Positions 1 through 6,469 of a DNA stretch of 9,104 nt are shown piece by piece. Each line of letters opens with the position of its first letter. The first letter of the stretch is position 1. This stretch comes from a bacterium. Lineage in GTDB: Archaea; Thermoproteota; Nitrososphaeria; Nitrososphaerales; CADDZS01. The position numbers and the translations under genes were made by a program. The notes under the pieces are model-generated. The model was not told the origin of the DNA. It was given only the letters and a program-made list of their open reading frames with translations, and ran no database searches. The stretch spans positions 1 through 9,104 of the forward strand of contig DAIDAB010000067.1 of the NCBI GenBank assembly GCA_027310845.1. The letters are read 5' to 3'.

Positions 1-1520
1 GGCTTTAGCTGAGCAGCTTGCCATGTATTTCCCTTATCAACGCTGACTTCGACTTTGGAGACTCCTCTGTCTCCCGCGAAGGCCACTCCGCCGAGCATCA
101 CGGATCCGTTGTTTTGGGAGAGACTTACAGAAGAACCGTCTCCAGGAACTGAGATAAACGCAAGCGTCTCGACGGTTGCGTTATTTGTCCAACCTCGAGT
201 CTGCCAATATCCGGAATATGGAGAGGCAGCGAGTTCAATCTTGTTAATCCACTTTGCGCTCATCATTCCGTAGAGGCCAGGAATCACTGCCCTAAGTGGA
301 TACCCGTGCTTTGTCGGCAACGATGCATCATTCATCTCGTATGCTAAAATGCTGTCAGGCATTACCGCTTTGGAAAGTGTGATCCCGACACTATAGCCAT
401 CAACAGAGTAGAAGATCACGTACTGAGAACTTGACTGGGCACCGCCCGCATCATTGAATAGATCCGATATTTTTACTCCAGTCCATTTCGCATTGCTTAT
501 GAGATTGCCATTGATAATATTGCTAACACATTCAAACGTTGTATACTGCTCGGTTTGGGGAAGATTCTGAAGATCCGCAAGTGCATAATTCTTTGGATTC
601 CCGATCAGTCCACCTAACTGCAGATTCCAAGTCGATGCGTTGACTGAAGGATCGAAAATGTCAATCGCGACCCTGTAAAAATTGTCATTTGAAGTAACCT
701 CGGAGTTCACGAGGCCAGCAAGGCGGGCATCGTTGAATATGGAGGGAGTTCCCGACATCGTGTATGAGGTACCAGAAGGGAGTCCGGCAGACGTGGAGTT
801 TACTATCGAGGGAAGCAATTGATCAAGGCTTAGGAACGCTAGCCCCAATGCGCCGAGAGTTAGCACGCCCTTCTCGATAAACTCTCTCCTTGCCATCGAT
901 TTTGGCCTTATAGTGTACTGAATAGAGAAGGGTCCAGATGTTGCCACCTGCTGAGCTGGTCTCGAAGGCTTTAGGATATTGTCGAATTTATACTGCCAAG
1001 CAAGCGACACGGCGTAAATCGCTTGGATGAGTAATAATATCAATGGGAAGCTCCAAAAAGAACTGCTCGAAGCTATTAGCGCGCTCGTTCCAAACCATGA
1101 CGATCCAGCAAGTGGGAAAACGATGAGACCGAAGAACATCCATGGGGCTATGGAATAAAGAAGAAACTTTTCAAATCTTGAGATCCTTTTGGCTTCTGCA
1201 ATGTTTGGAGCGTACACCTTCTCAAAGAGGATGCCGAGGACGCCGTATGTGATTATCGCAATTGCCGTAGCAATCAAAAGTCCAATCTCGCCAGCAAGGT
1301 CACCGAGCTGCTGGACCGAAGGTTCCTGGATTGATTCTGGAATTATCTTGATGAAAGCTTCTATTGCGGATTCTGGTGGGAAGGGAACAAATCCTCCGAG
1401 CCTAAAGAAGAAGTTTACCGCCAAGGCAATGAGGCCCGCAGTCGATCCTCGCATGAATGGACTCCACAGGTTCCTCAGCCTGCTGCCCTCTCTCGGGGTC
1501 TTGGTGGCTGTGGCGCTCAA
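1..1520 (-). CDS. Membrane-bound molybdopterin-dependent oxidoreductase (sulfite oxidase-like), 3' end outside window
   Basis: About 506 residues are visible from a TTG start at 1520; the frame is still open at base 1. Residues 1-208 hold four hydrophobic segments (about 27-45, 77-98, 119-137, 155-175). A twin-arginine motif (ARREFIEK, 210-217) precedes a fifth hydrophobic segment (218-236). An oxidoreductase molybdopterin-binding domain follows, with FECVSN carrying the likely molybdenum-ligand cysteine (Cys331), then KWTGV and HGYPLRAVIPGLYG. The visible end (GGVAFAGDRGVSKVEV...GNTW) looks like the Ig-like dimerisation domain of sulfite oxidases. The catalytic domain should lie outside the cell and pass electrons to the membrane; the substrate cannot be read from sequence. 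TTG is the first possible start after an in-frame TGA and has GGAAGG eight bases upstream. ATG 1454 is an alternative but would shorten the region before the first helix. The family is certain; the start is moderately sure. Confidence 0.9.
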   Translation of the reverse strand, partial: MSATATKTPREGSRLRNLWSPFMRGSTAGLIALAVNFFFRLGGFVPFPPESAIEAFIKIIPESIQEPSVQQLGDLAGEIGLLIATAIAIITYGVLGILFEKVYAPNIAEAKRISRFEKFLLYSIAPWMFFGLIVFPLAGSSWFGTSALIASSSSFWSFPLILLLIQAIYAVSLAWQYKFDNILKPSRPAQQVATSGPFSIQYTIRPKSMARREFIEKGVLTLGALGLAFLSLDQLLPSIVNSTSAGLPSGTSYTMSGTPSIFNDARLAGLVNSEVTSNDNFYRVAIDIFDPSVNASTWNLQLGGLIGNPKNYALADLQNLPQTEQYTTFECVSNIINGNLISNAKWTGVKISDLFNDAGGAQSSSQYVIFYSVDGYSVGITLSKAVMPDSILAYEMNDASLPTKHGYPLRAVIPGLYGMMSAKWINKIELAASPYSGYWQTRGWTNNATVETLAFISVPGDGSSVSLSQNNGSVMLGGVAFAGDRGVSKVEVSVDKGNTWQAAQLK

Positions 1521-1550
1521 TCAGGTTTCCTTCCGTGATACCTGTTCATC

Positions 1551-1560
1551 GAATATATAC
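1551..1560 (-). promoter_or_regulatory. TATA-like box for the molybdoenzyme gene
   Basis: The minus strand reads GTATATATTC here, centred about 35 bases before the TTG start at 1520. An archaeal start site about 26 bases downstream would leave a leader of roughly nine bases. This suggests the molybdoenzyme gene can be transcribed on its own as well as from the gene upstream. Confidence 0.45.
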
Positions 1561-1604
1561 GTTGCATTTTGGAAAGAAATTCCCTAGAGAGGTTTCTTCT
1601 ACGC

Positions 1605-2168
1605 CTAACGGGCAATAGTGAATGTCGCGGTGGCAATAAGCATCTCGTTCTGCATGGATCCTCCTTGAAGGAAGTAGAGCTGGATGTTCTCGAATGTTGA
1701 AGCTGGATTGCCAACAAGCTCTATCCAGAATAGGCCTGTACCGTTCTTGTCAGCCTGAAACTCCGAAGCGGCGGTTGTGTTCATAGTCATCGACTGTGTG
1801 GATATAGGGGCTGTTTGCATCGAGCCCGCCGCAAGTGTACCTTCTACGAGATATGTTCCGGTCGATACAAGGCCTTCAGCATGGATTGAAACAGCGTAAT
1901 CATTCATTCCCACAGGGGCGGTGAGAAGTAATGCGTTTCTGATCATTGCTCCCGACGAAGGAGCGAACGCGTAAGAGTAGTTTTGAGTCATTGTCTGTGT
2001 CAGGGTCTCGCTCATGACATTTGTATTTGTCACAACGACTGTCTTTGGACTGTTTAGCGCTGTACCGTAGAGGCCGAAACCCAGTCCAGCGACTGCAATT
2101 AAAACTATGAGTGTCCCTGCGAATGCGACATTCGTTACACCACTCTTTCGGTCACTAAATTTAATCAT
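1605..2168 (-). CDS. Uncharacterised membrane-anchored exported protein
   Basis: This 187-residue protein belongs to no family I recognise. It begins with a short charged stretch (MIKFSDRKSG) and one hydrophobic helix (about residues 13-33). A Thr/Ser/Met-rich extracytoplasmic domain without cysteines follows and ends in ATATFTIAR. Its alternating hydrophobic pattern suggests mostly beta structure. The RKSG-hydrophobic start faintly resembles archaeal type IV pilin-like signals, but no clear cleavage site is seen. The frame extends to a TTG at 2189, but ATG 2168 is preferred because a TATA-like box lies 26 bases upstream and overlaps that TTG. The gene lies 84 bases before the molybdoenzyme and in the same direction, so it may be an exported partner of it. 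That link rests on position only. Confidence 0.75.
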   Translation of the reverse strand: MIKFSDRKSGVTNVAFAGTLIVLIAVAGLGFGLYGTALNSPKTVVVTNTNVMSETLTQTMTQNYSYAFAPSSGAMIRNALLLTAPVGMNDYAVSIHAEGLVSTGTYLVEGTLAAGSMQTAPISTQSMTMNTTAASEFQADKNGTGLFWIELVGNPASTFENIQLYFLQGGSMQNEMLIATATFTIAR

Positions 2169-2189
2169 GTTCTGGACGGTTTGGGGCAA

Positions 2190-2197
2190 TATATTTA
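2190..2197 (-). promoter_or_regulatory. TATA-like box for the exported-protein gene (leaderless)
   Basis: The minus strand reads AAATATAT, centred about 26 bases before ATG 2168. This is the classic archaeal spacing for a transcript beginning at the start codon. The box overlaps the alternative TTG start at 2189, which argues against that longer form. Confidence 0.55.
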
Positions 2198-2220
2198 GTG
2201 CGATTTCGATCTTAATTACA

Positions 2221-2253
2221 AGTCATTTCATAGTCTCTTCAAAGTCTCTTCAA
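2221..2253 (-). repeat. Three tandem 11-bp iterations, probable operator
   Basis: On the minus strand two perfect adjacent copies of TTGAAGAGACT (2253-2232) are followed without a gap by ATGAAATGACT (2231-2221), which matches 8 of 11. The period is about one helical turn, so bound proteins would line up on one DNA face. The array sits just upstream of the TATA-like box at 2190-2197 and just after the stop of the wHTH gene. This is the position expected of an activator or regulator site. Which protein binds is unknown. Confidence 0.5.
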
Positions 2254-2258
2254 GATCG

Positions 2259-2576
2259 CTACGCAACGCCGTCTTCAGACTTGAAGTTCAGCTTATTGCA
2301 TATTTCCTCAAAAAGGTCGATGTGAGCCTCAAGCCAAGGATTGAGGAAGTAGGTTAATCCGTAATGCTCTCCCTGAGAGGTCACTAGGTTATTCTTTTTT
2401 AGAACCTCGATGTGATGTTGAATTGCTCTATAATCGAGTTTCAGCTTGATAGAAAGCTGGTTGAGGTTGCTGGGTCGCTTCAACAGTTCGTGGATGATCC
2501 TAGCGCGGTTTTCGCCGCCTCTCGTGCCACCGAGAAGGTACCACAGGAGCCGACGCAGTTCTGGGTCATCCGGCAT
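2259..2576 (-). CDS. Winged helix-turn-helix (ArsR-like) transcriptional regulator
   Basis: This 105-residue cytoplasmic protein is a single wHTH domain. GGTRGGENRARIIHELLKRPSNLNQLS covers the first helices (about residues 16-42), split here as GGTRGGENRARIIHEL and LKRPSNLNQLS. KLDYRAIQHHIEVLKKNNLV is the recognition helix region (45-64), and GEHYGLTYFL is the wing. A helical tail (EAHIDLFEEICNKL) probably dimerises. No metal-binding cysteine cluster is seen, so it is not an obvious metal sensor. ATG 2576 fits a leaderless transcript from the TATA-like box at 2599-2609. Downstream on the same strand are the exported protein and the molybdoenzyme; a small membrane protein is divergent. It may regulate either side or sense the membrane partner. 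Family assignment is firm, target unknown. Confidence 0.88.
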   Translation of the reverse strand: MPDDPELRRLLWYLLGGTRGGENRARIIHELLKRPSNLNQLSIKLKLDYRAIQHHIEVLKKNNLVTSQGEHYGLTYFLNPWLEAHIDLFEEICNKLNFKSEDGVA

Positions 2577-2598
2577 AAAATTGTGAAACCTGAATCAG

Positions 2599-2609
2599 CC
2601 TATATATCC
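2599..2609 (-). promoter_or_regulatory. TATA-like box for the wHTH gene (leaderless)
   Basis: The minus strand reads GGATATATAGG, centred about 28 bases before ATG 2576, so transcription should begin within a few bases of the start codon. The TATATA core is symmetrical and could also serve the divergent gene, but would then leave a leader of roughly 74 bases. Confidence 0.55.
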
Positions 2610-2703
2610 ATTGAAGCTTTTAGTTTTTGGATCGAGCGGATTTTGAAAAAGAGTTAAACGCTTATCAAAATTGCATTTCTTTTCGCAAATAGAAGTGCTG
2701 TCA

Positions 2704-2985
2704 ATGGAGACGATGATGATAATCACAATTGGCCTCGCCAGTGTGAATGCAGTCATTCTGGCAGTTCTTCTATTTCTCTACGGAAAGATTGTGCTCAGAA
2801 CAAAGGCAATGTACGCGATCGGGTTGTTGATCTTTGCATTGCTCTTGCTAGGGCACAACATGCTCACCATCATCGCGTACATCTCAATGGCTCCCTTTTT
2901 TGGGTCGGAAGCACTACCATTTCTTTCTGGCATGGCGGCTCTGGAGCTAGGCGGCCTAATTGTCTTAATGAAGATCACATTGTAG
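2704..2985 (+). CDS. Small three-helix integral membrane protein
   Basis: This 93-residue protein is almost wholly hydrophobic, with helices at about residues 3-25, 34-60 and 68-91. A short basic loop (KIVLRTKAMY) lies between the first two. No enzyme motif or cysteine is seen. The frame extends back to a TTG at 2671, but ATG 2704 is preferred: the added residues are not membrane-like and AGAAGTG lies seven bases before the ATG. From memory, similar small membrane proteins of archaea often stand beside wHTH regulators. Here it is divergent from one, which supports a sensor/regulator pair or a regulated membrane protein. The function is unknown. Confidence 0.7.
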   Translation: METMMIITIGLASVNAVILAVLLFLYGKIVLRTKAMYAIGLLIFALLLLGHNMLTIIAYISMAPFFGSEALPFLSGMAALELGGLIVLMKITL

Positions 2986-2992
2986 AATCACC

Positions 2993-3007
2993 GAGAAATC
3001 ATTTCTC
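2993..3007. repeat. Perfect 15-base palindrome after the membrane-protein gene
   Basis: GAGAAATCATTTCTC has 7-bp arms around a single central C and begins eight bases after the membrane-protein stop. With such a short centre it is more likely a protein-binding site or an end-of-transcript signal than a stable RNA hairpin. Confidence 0.35.
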
Positions 3008-3120
3008 CAACTAGGAATCTTTTGTGCCTCAATTCCTACCATAGTTCTTCTGAGAATGAGAGCTCCCATATTGCAGAATCCTAATTATTTTCACTTTCGA
3101 GATTGGGTCAAGTCTTCCGC

Positions 3121-3132
3121 AACGTATAATCG
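3121..3132 (+). promoter_or_regulatory. TATA-like box for the glycosylase gene
   Basis: AACGTATAATCG is centred about 32 bases before ATG 3159. Transcription should start within a few bases of the ATG, giving a very short or absent leader. No ribosome-binding site is visible before the ATG, which agrees. Confidence 0.45.
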
Positions 3133-3158
3133 CCGGGCAATTTCTAGAAGTTAGTCAA

Positions 3159-3746
3159 ATGGTCATAAGATGCAACTGGGTTACCACCGACCCGCTTTAC
3201 ATAGAATATCATGATAAGGAGTGGGGAGTCCCAAAGCACGATGACAGGGATCTTTTCGAGCTCCTGATTTTGGAGGGTGCGCAAGCAGGATTGAGCTGGA
3301 TTACGATTTTGAGAAAGCGGGAGAACTATCGTAGAGCATTCGATAACTTTGATCCGAAGAAAGTGGCAAGATACGATGGTAGTAAGGTTAGAGAGCTCCT
3401 TTCTGACAAAGGAATCGTCAGAAACAGGCTCAAGATAATGGCGACAATACAGAACGCGAGATCACTCATCGCGGTGCAGGATAAATTCGGAAGTTTTGAT
3501 GAATACATCTGGAAATTCGTCGGAGGGAAACCGAAGAAAAACGCTTGGAAATCATTGGAGGAGATACCTTCGAAGACTGCCGAATCTGATGTGATGAGCA
3601 AGAATCTGCTTTCTAGGGGCTTTCGCTTTGTCGGCGCGACAATCTGCTATTCATTCATGCAGGCGAGTGGGATGGTCAATGATCATGTCATGACCTGTTA
3701 CAAATATAATCAGATCAAAGATCGAGCTCGCTACGCGAGCCGCTGA
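3159..3746 (+). CDS. tag: DNA-3-methyladenine glycosylase I
   Basis: This 195-residue protein removes 3-methyladenine from alkylated DNA and starts base-excision repair. It matches the family along its length. The zinc-site residues known from the E. coli enzyme (Cys4, His17, His175, Cys179) appear here as Cys5, His18, His176 and Cys180. The base-pocket residues Glu38 and Trp46 appear as Glu39 and Trp47 (LEGAQAGLSW). The family hallmarks DPLYIEYHDKEWG, RKRENYRRAF and GFRFVG are also present. The length is normal and nothing is missing. The gene stands alone between non-coding stretches with its own TATA-like box. A GC-rich inverted repeat (GCTCGC TAC GCGAGC, 3726-3740) lies in the last codons. 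Assignment is firm. Confidence 0.96.
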   Translation: MVIRCNWVTTDPLYIEYHDKEWGVPKHDDRDLFELLILEGAQAGLSWITILRKRENYRRAFDNFDPKKVARYDGSKVRELLSDKGIVRNRLKIMATIQNARSLIAVQDKFGSFDEYIWKFVGGKPKKNAWKSLEEIPSKTAESDVMSKNLLSRGFRFVGATICYSFMQASGMVNDHVMTCYKYNQIKDRARYASR

Positions 3747-3808
3747 GTTCGAGTCACCTGCGGGCTCTGATCTAATAACCCATTCTTGTCAACCGAGCCG
3801 AAAGCCCC

Positions 3809-3838
3809 TTAATTTTGACTTTTCAGCTTCTCTTCTTG
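3809..3838 (+). terminator. T-rich tract after the glycosylase gene
   Basis: About 65 bases after the glycosylase stop the plus strand becomes pyrimidine-rich, with AATTTTGACTTTTC followed by CTTCTCTTCTTG. Archaeal RNA polymerase often ends at such tracts. No hairpin precedes it, and there is no direct proof. Confidence 0.35.
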
Positions 3839-4079
3839 AACCCGATGGTTCGGTCTCTTGGAATCTCGTTGAAGCGATCAGGAATCATGTACCTATGACA
3901 ATCAGCGAGGGCCCAATGCAGACATTGACATAAGCCCCAGCACATACACTGACATAGCAACCTTCTACAGGACAGAAATATACAGTATTCAACACAATCA
4001 TTCCATATAACAAGCCGTCCCAATGACGATTAAGAGAATTCCGAAGACATTCGATGGTTTTCGCAGCCCAAAAATTGTA

Positions 4080-4107
4080 GGAATATCGATCAGGGTTGGA
4101 ATATTCC
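4080..4107. promoter_or_regulatory. Repeated GGAATAT sites, one a palindrome, before the sulfur cluster
   Basis: GGAATATC at 4080-4087 is followed 18 bases on by the 10-base palindrome GGAATATTCC at 4098-4107. The palindrome abuts a TATA-like CCTATACG. Two spaced half-related sites next to a probable promoter suggest an operator for the downstream genes; the binding protein is unknown. Confidence 0.35.
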
Positions 4108-4173
4108 TATACGAATTTTGCTTTCAATGAGGTTAAACTACTACACGCTGATAGGTTGTGCTTCAATCAAGAA

Positions 4174-5169
4174 TTGACACAGCAATCTACTGCCGAGGAC
4201 ATCAGGGGAGAGTCGCTCGAAGACCAAATTGGGAACACTCCGATAGTGAGGCTGAAAAGGATAGTTCCGAGAAATATCAAAGCGTCGATTTTCGCAAAAC
4301 TTGAGCTCAACAACCCTGGTGGGAGCGTCAAGGATAGATGCGCCCTTGCGATGATCATGGATGCTGAACGAAATGGACGTCTCAAACCAGGAGTGAGCAC
4401 AATTATCGAGGCCTCTTCTGGTAACACAGGAATCGGACTCGCAGTGCTCTCGGCGACACGTGGCTATAGGCTGGTAATAACTATTCCAGAAAAAATGAGC
4501 GCTGAGAAGAAGAATCTTCTCAAAGCGTACGGTGCCGAAATTATCGTAACAAAGAATCTGCCCCATGCTGACCCGAACAGCTACATCGAGGTCGCAAAAA
4601 GGATCTCAAGGGAAACCCCGAATGCAGTTTTCATGGACCAGTGCAACAATCAGGCAAATGCTCGCGCACACTATGAAACTGGTCAGGAAATTTACAGACA
4701 GATGAAAGGAAGGAAGATTTCTGCTCTAGTCGCAGGAGCTGGAACTGGCGGAACAATCAGCGGTGCGGGAAAGGAGCTGAAGAAACTCGCACCGGGAATC
4801 AGGATCATTGGCGTCGACCCGGAAGGATCAGTGCTTTCAGGAGGAAGAGATGCGCCATACAAAGTGGAGGGGATAGGTTACGATTTCATCCCAGATACTC
4901 TATGGCCTGGCGTAGTTGACGAGTGGGTGCGTGTCTCGGACAAGGACGCATTTCTCACAGCGCGCAGACTCGCTCGGGAGGAGGGAATACTAGCAGGCGG
5001 CTCTTCAGGAGCAGCTATCTTTGCAGCTCTAAGAGTCGCACCGCGATATGGTCCAAACGACAACATCGTCGTGATACTACCTGACACAGGAGAGAGATAC
5101 CTTTCCACTGTGTATAACGACGAATGGATGATAAAGAACGGCTTTCTCGAAGCTCAACCCCCTAATTGA
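4174..5169 (+). CDS. Cystathionine beta-synthase-type PLP enzyme (possible cysteine synthase)
   Basis: This 331-residue fold-type II PLP enzyme has the PLP lysine in NNPGGSVKDR (Lys53), the substrate loop SSGNTG (82-86 region) and the phosphate loop GTGGT (190-194). VEGIGYDFIP, HYETGQEI and the ending ERYLST..NDEWM..NGFLE resemble cystathionine beta-synthases more than plain cysteine synthases. The C-terminal regulatory CBS-domain pair is absent. The likely reaction is homocysteine plus serine (or an activated serine) to cystathionine; cysteine synthesis from activated serine and sulfide is the alternative. The frame opens at TTG 4096 without any ATG. TTG 4174 is chosen because it leaves a normal short lead before IGNTPIVRL and lies downstream of the TATA-like sequences. 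The next gene, 27 bases later, encodes a cystathionine-processing enzyme, which supports transsulfuration. Confidence 0.9.
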   Translation: MTQQSTAEDIRGESLEDQIGNTPIVRLKRIVPRNIKASIFAKLELNNPGGSVKDRCALAMIMDAERNGRLKPGVSTIIEASSGNTGIGLAVLSATRGYRLVITIPEKMSAEKKNLLKAYGAEIIVTKNLPHADPNSYIEVAKRISRETPNAVFMDQCNNQANARAHYETGQEIYRQMKGRKISALVAGAGTGGTISGAGKELKKLAPGIRIIGVDPEGSVLSGGRDAPYKVEGIGYDFIPDTLWPGVVDEWVRVSDKDAFLTARRLAREEGILAGGSSGAAIFAALRVAPRYGPNDNIVVILPDTGERYLSTVYNDEWMIKNGFLEAQPPN

Positions 5170-5180
5170 AGAAAGAAGAT

Positions 5181-5187
5181 AGGAGTG
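5181..5187 (+). promoter_or_regulatory. Ribosome-binding site that decides the next start
   Basis: AGGAGTG matches the archaeal anti-Shine-Dalgarno end well and lies nine bases before TTG 5197. The alternative start GTG 5185 is inside this motif and so could not use it. This favours TTG 5197 and shows operon-internal translation, unlike the leaderless genes elsewhere in the window. Confidence 0.6.
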
Positions 5188-5196
5188 AAATTTAGT

Positions 5197-6396
5197 TTGA
5201 CAACAATTACAACGACCAGACAAAATGGGAAGAGAAAAGGTAAACCAGATCTTGGATTCGCAACAAAGGCAATCCATGCCGGGCAAAGACCTGATCCTAC
5301 GACAGGTGCTATCTCGCTCCCGATCTACCAGACAACAACGTATGCGCAGGAAGCCGTCGGAGTCAACAAGGGGTTTACCTACAGCCGCACTGGAAATCCG
5401 ACAGTCTCAGCGCTGGAAGAAAACCTCGCAGTTTTGGAAAAGGGAGTTGGAGCGGCATGCTTTTCCTCTGGCCTTTCTGCAATCACAGCGCTCTTTTCTC
5501 TATTGAGCAATGGAGATCATGCAATTATCGGGAATGTTGTTTATGGCGGCACTCCTAGACTAGCAGACAACATTTTCTCAAGGTTTGGAATCAAATTCTC
5601 TTACGTCGACACAGCGGATGTTGATGCCGTCAAATCAGAAATCAAGGGAAATACTAAGCTTATTTTAATCGAAACACCCGCCAACCCGACGCTGAAGCTC
5701 TCCGACATTCAGGCGCTTTCCGAGATCAAAGGAGAGGTAAAGCTCGTCGTTGACAATACTTTCTACACTCCCGCGATTCAGATTCCGATAGACCTCGGCG
5801 CAGACATTGTGATACACAGCACCACGAAGTACATCGAAGGGCACAACACCACAATCGGTGGCGCGATCGTAACAAAGAGCAAGAAAGATCTTGAGGATCT
5901 CAAGTACATCCAGAACGCAGCAGGATCTATTGCTGCGCCGTTCAATTCCTGGCTCACGATCCGTGGGCTCAAGACGCTTGATCTCAGGATGAAAAAACAC
6001 AGCGAGAATGCCCTTGCGATAGCAGAATACCTCGAGTCGCACCCGAAAGTGTCTAAGGTTCTCTATCCTGGCCTTTCGAGTTTCCCGCAGGCCGCGCTTG
6101 CTAGGAAGCAGCATCACAGTGTCCATGGAGGAATGTTGTCATTTGAGCTGAAAGGTGGAGTGAAAGCTGGGCTAAAATTCGCAAGCAGTCTTTCATTGAT
6201 TTCTCTTGCAGAAAATCTTGGCGCTGTTGAAACAATGGTCACTCACCCAGCCACCATGACGCATGCCGCAATGAGCAGAAAGTCAAGGCTTGCTGCAGGA
6301 ATCACCGACGGACTGATCAGAGTCTCTGTTGGCCTTGAGGATGTTGACGATGTGATCTCTGATCTCGATCAGGCCATCAAGAAAGCAACAACCTAA
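5197..6396 (+). CDS. Cystathionine gamma-lyase / gamma-synthase family PLP enzyme
   Basis: This 399-residue cytoplasmic enzyme is a full-length Cys/Met-metabolism PLP enzyme. Visible landmarks are IHAGQ, YSRTGNPT, SSGLSAI, the stacking tyrosine in VVYGGT, the aspartate in VVDNTFYTP, the PLP lysine in HSTTKYIEGH (Lys211) and the carboxylate-binding arginine in IRVSVGLED. SLAENLG carries Glu339, the position that favours cystathionine chemistry over methionine gamma-lyase. It either splits cystathionine to cysteine or makes it from activated homoserine plus cysteine. Beside a beta-synthase-type gene the lyase role is more likely, but no visible residue proves it. The start is TTG 5197 rather than GTG 5185 because of the AGGAGTG at 5181-5187. 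It is almost certainly co-transcribed with the upstream gene. Confidence 0.92.
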   Translation: MTTITTTRQNGKRKGKPDLGFATKAIHAGQRPDPTTGAISLPIYQTTTYAQEAVGVNKGFTYSRTGNPTVSALEENLAVLEKGVGAACFSSGLSAITALFSLLSNGDHAIIGNVVYGGTPRLADNIFSRFGIKFSYVDTADVDAVKSEIKGNTKLILIETPANPTLKLSDIQALSEIKGEVKLVVDNTFYTPAIQIPIDLGADIVIHSTTKYIEGHNTTIGGAIVTKSKKDLEDLKYIQNAAGSIAAPFNSWLTIRGLKTLDLRMKKHSENALAIAEYLESHPKVSKVLYPGLSSFPQAALARKQHHSVHGGMLSFELKGGVKAGLKFASSLSLISLAENLGAVETMVTHPATMTHAAMSRKSRLAAGITDGLIRVSVGLEDVDDVISDLDQAIKKATT

Positions 6397-6433
6397 TTTT
6401 TAACGGTCACAATTCAAATGACAGGGAAATCTA

Positions 6434-6452
6434 GCAGGAGCTTGAGTCCTGC
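6434..6452 (+). promoter_or_regulatory. Hairpin in the leader before homoserine dehydrogenase
   Basis: GCAGGA and TCCTGC form a perfect 6-bp stem with a 7-base loop, 17 bases before GTG 6470. Just after the upstream stop, CTAATTTTTAACGG (6393-6406) is TATA-like and could start a transcript near 6426, placing this hairpin at its front. It may affect translation or mark a processing site. Confidence 0.3.
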
Positions 6453-6469
6453 GAAACTGGTCGATTTTT

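Larger units (their letters stand above)
3747..4173. other. 427-base region with no recognised gene; upstream region of the sulfur cluster
   Basis: I see no credible gene here. Short open stretches exist in several frames, including a plus-strand frame without a start codon that ends at about 3934, but none resembles a known protein. The region holds the T-rich tract, two near-identical CA(T/C)TGACATA copies 24 bases apart (3923-3932 and 3947-3956), and the GGAATAT repeats near 4080-4107. The right-hand 80 bases probably carry the promoter of the transsulfuration cluster: TTCCTATACG at about 4105-4114 and GGTTAAAC at about 4131-4138 are both TATA-like. Confidence 0.5.

Noticed and set aside
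1189..1587. 132-residue plus-strand frame
   Set aside because: It is antisense to the membrane part of the molybdoenzyme and has no features of its own.
3747..3755. GTTCGAGTC, resembling a tRNA T-loop after the glycosylase gene
   Set aside because: The flanking bases do not form a T stem, and no anticodon or D arm is present upstream, which is glycosylase coding sequence.
3823..4023. Cysteine-rich 66-residue minus-strand frame resembling a metal-binding peptide
   Set aside because: The cysteines come largely from the two CA(T/C)TGACATA copies read backwards. There is no convincing promoter, ribosome-binding site or family motif.
4096..4173. N-terminal extension of the beta-synthase-type gene from TTG 4096
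   Set aside because: The extra 26 residues match nothing in the family and cover TATA-like sequences and the GGAATATTCC palindrome, so they are probably promoter. It cannot be fully excluded.
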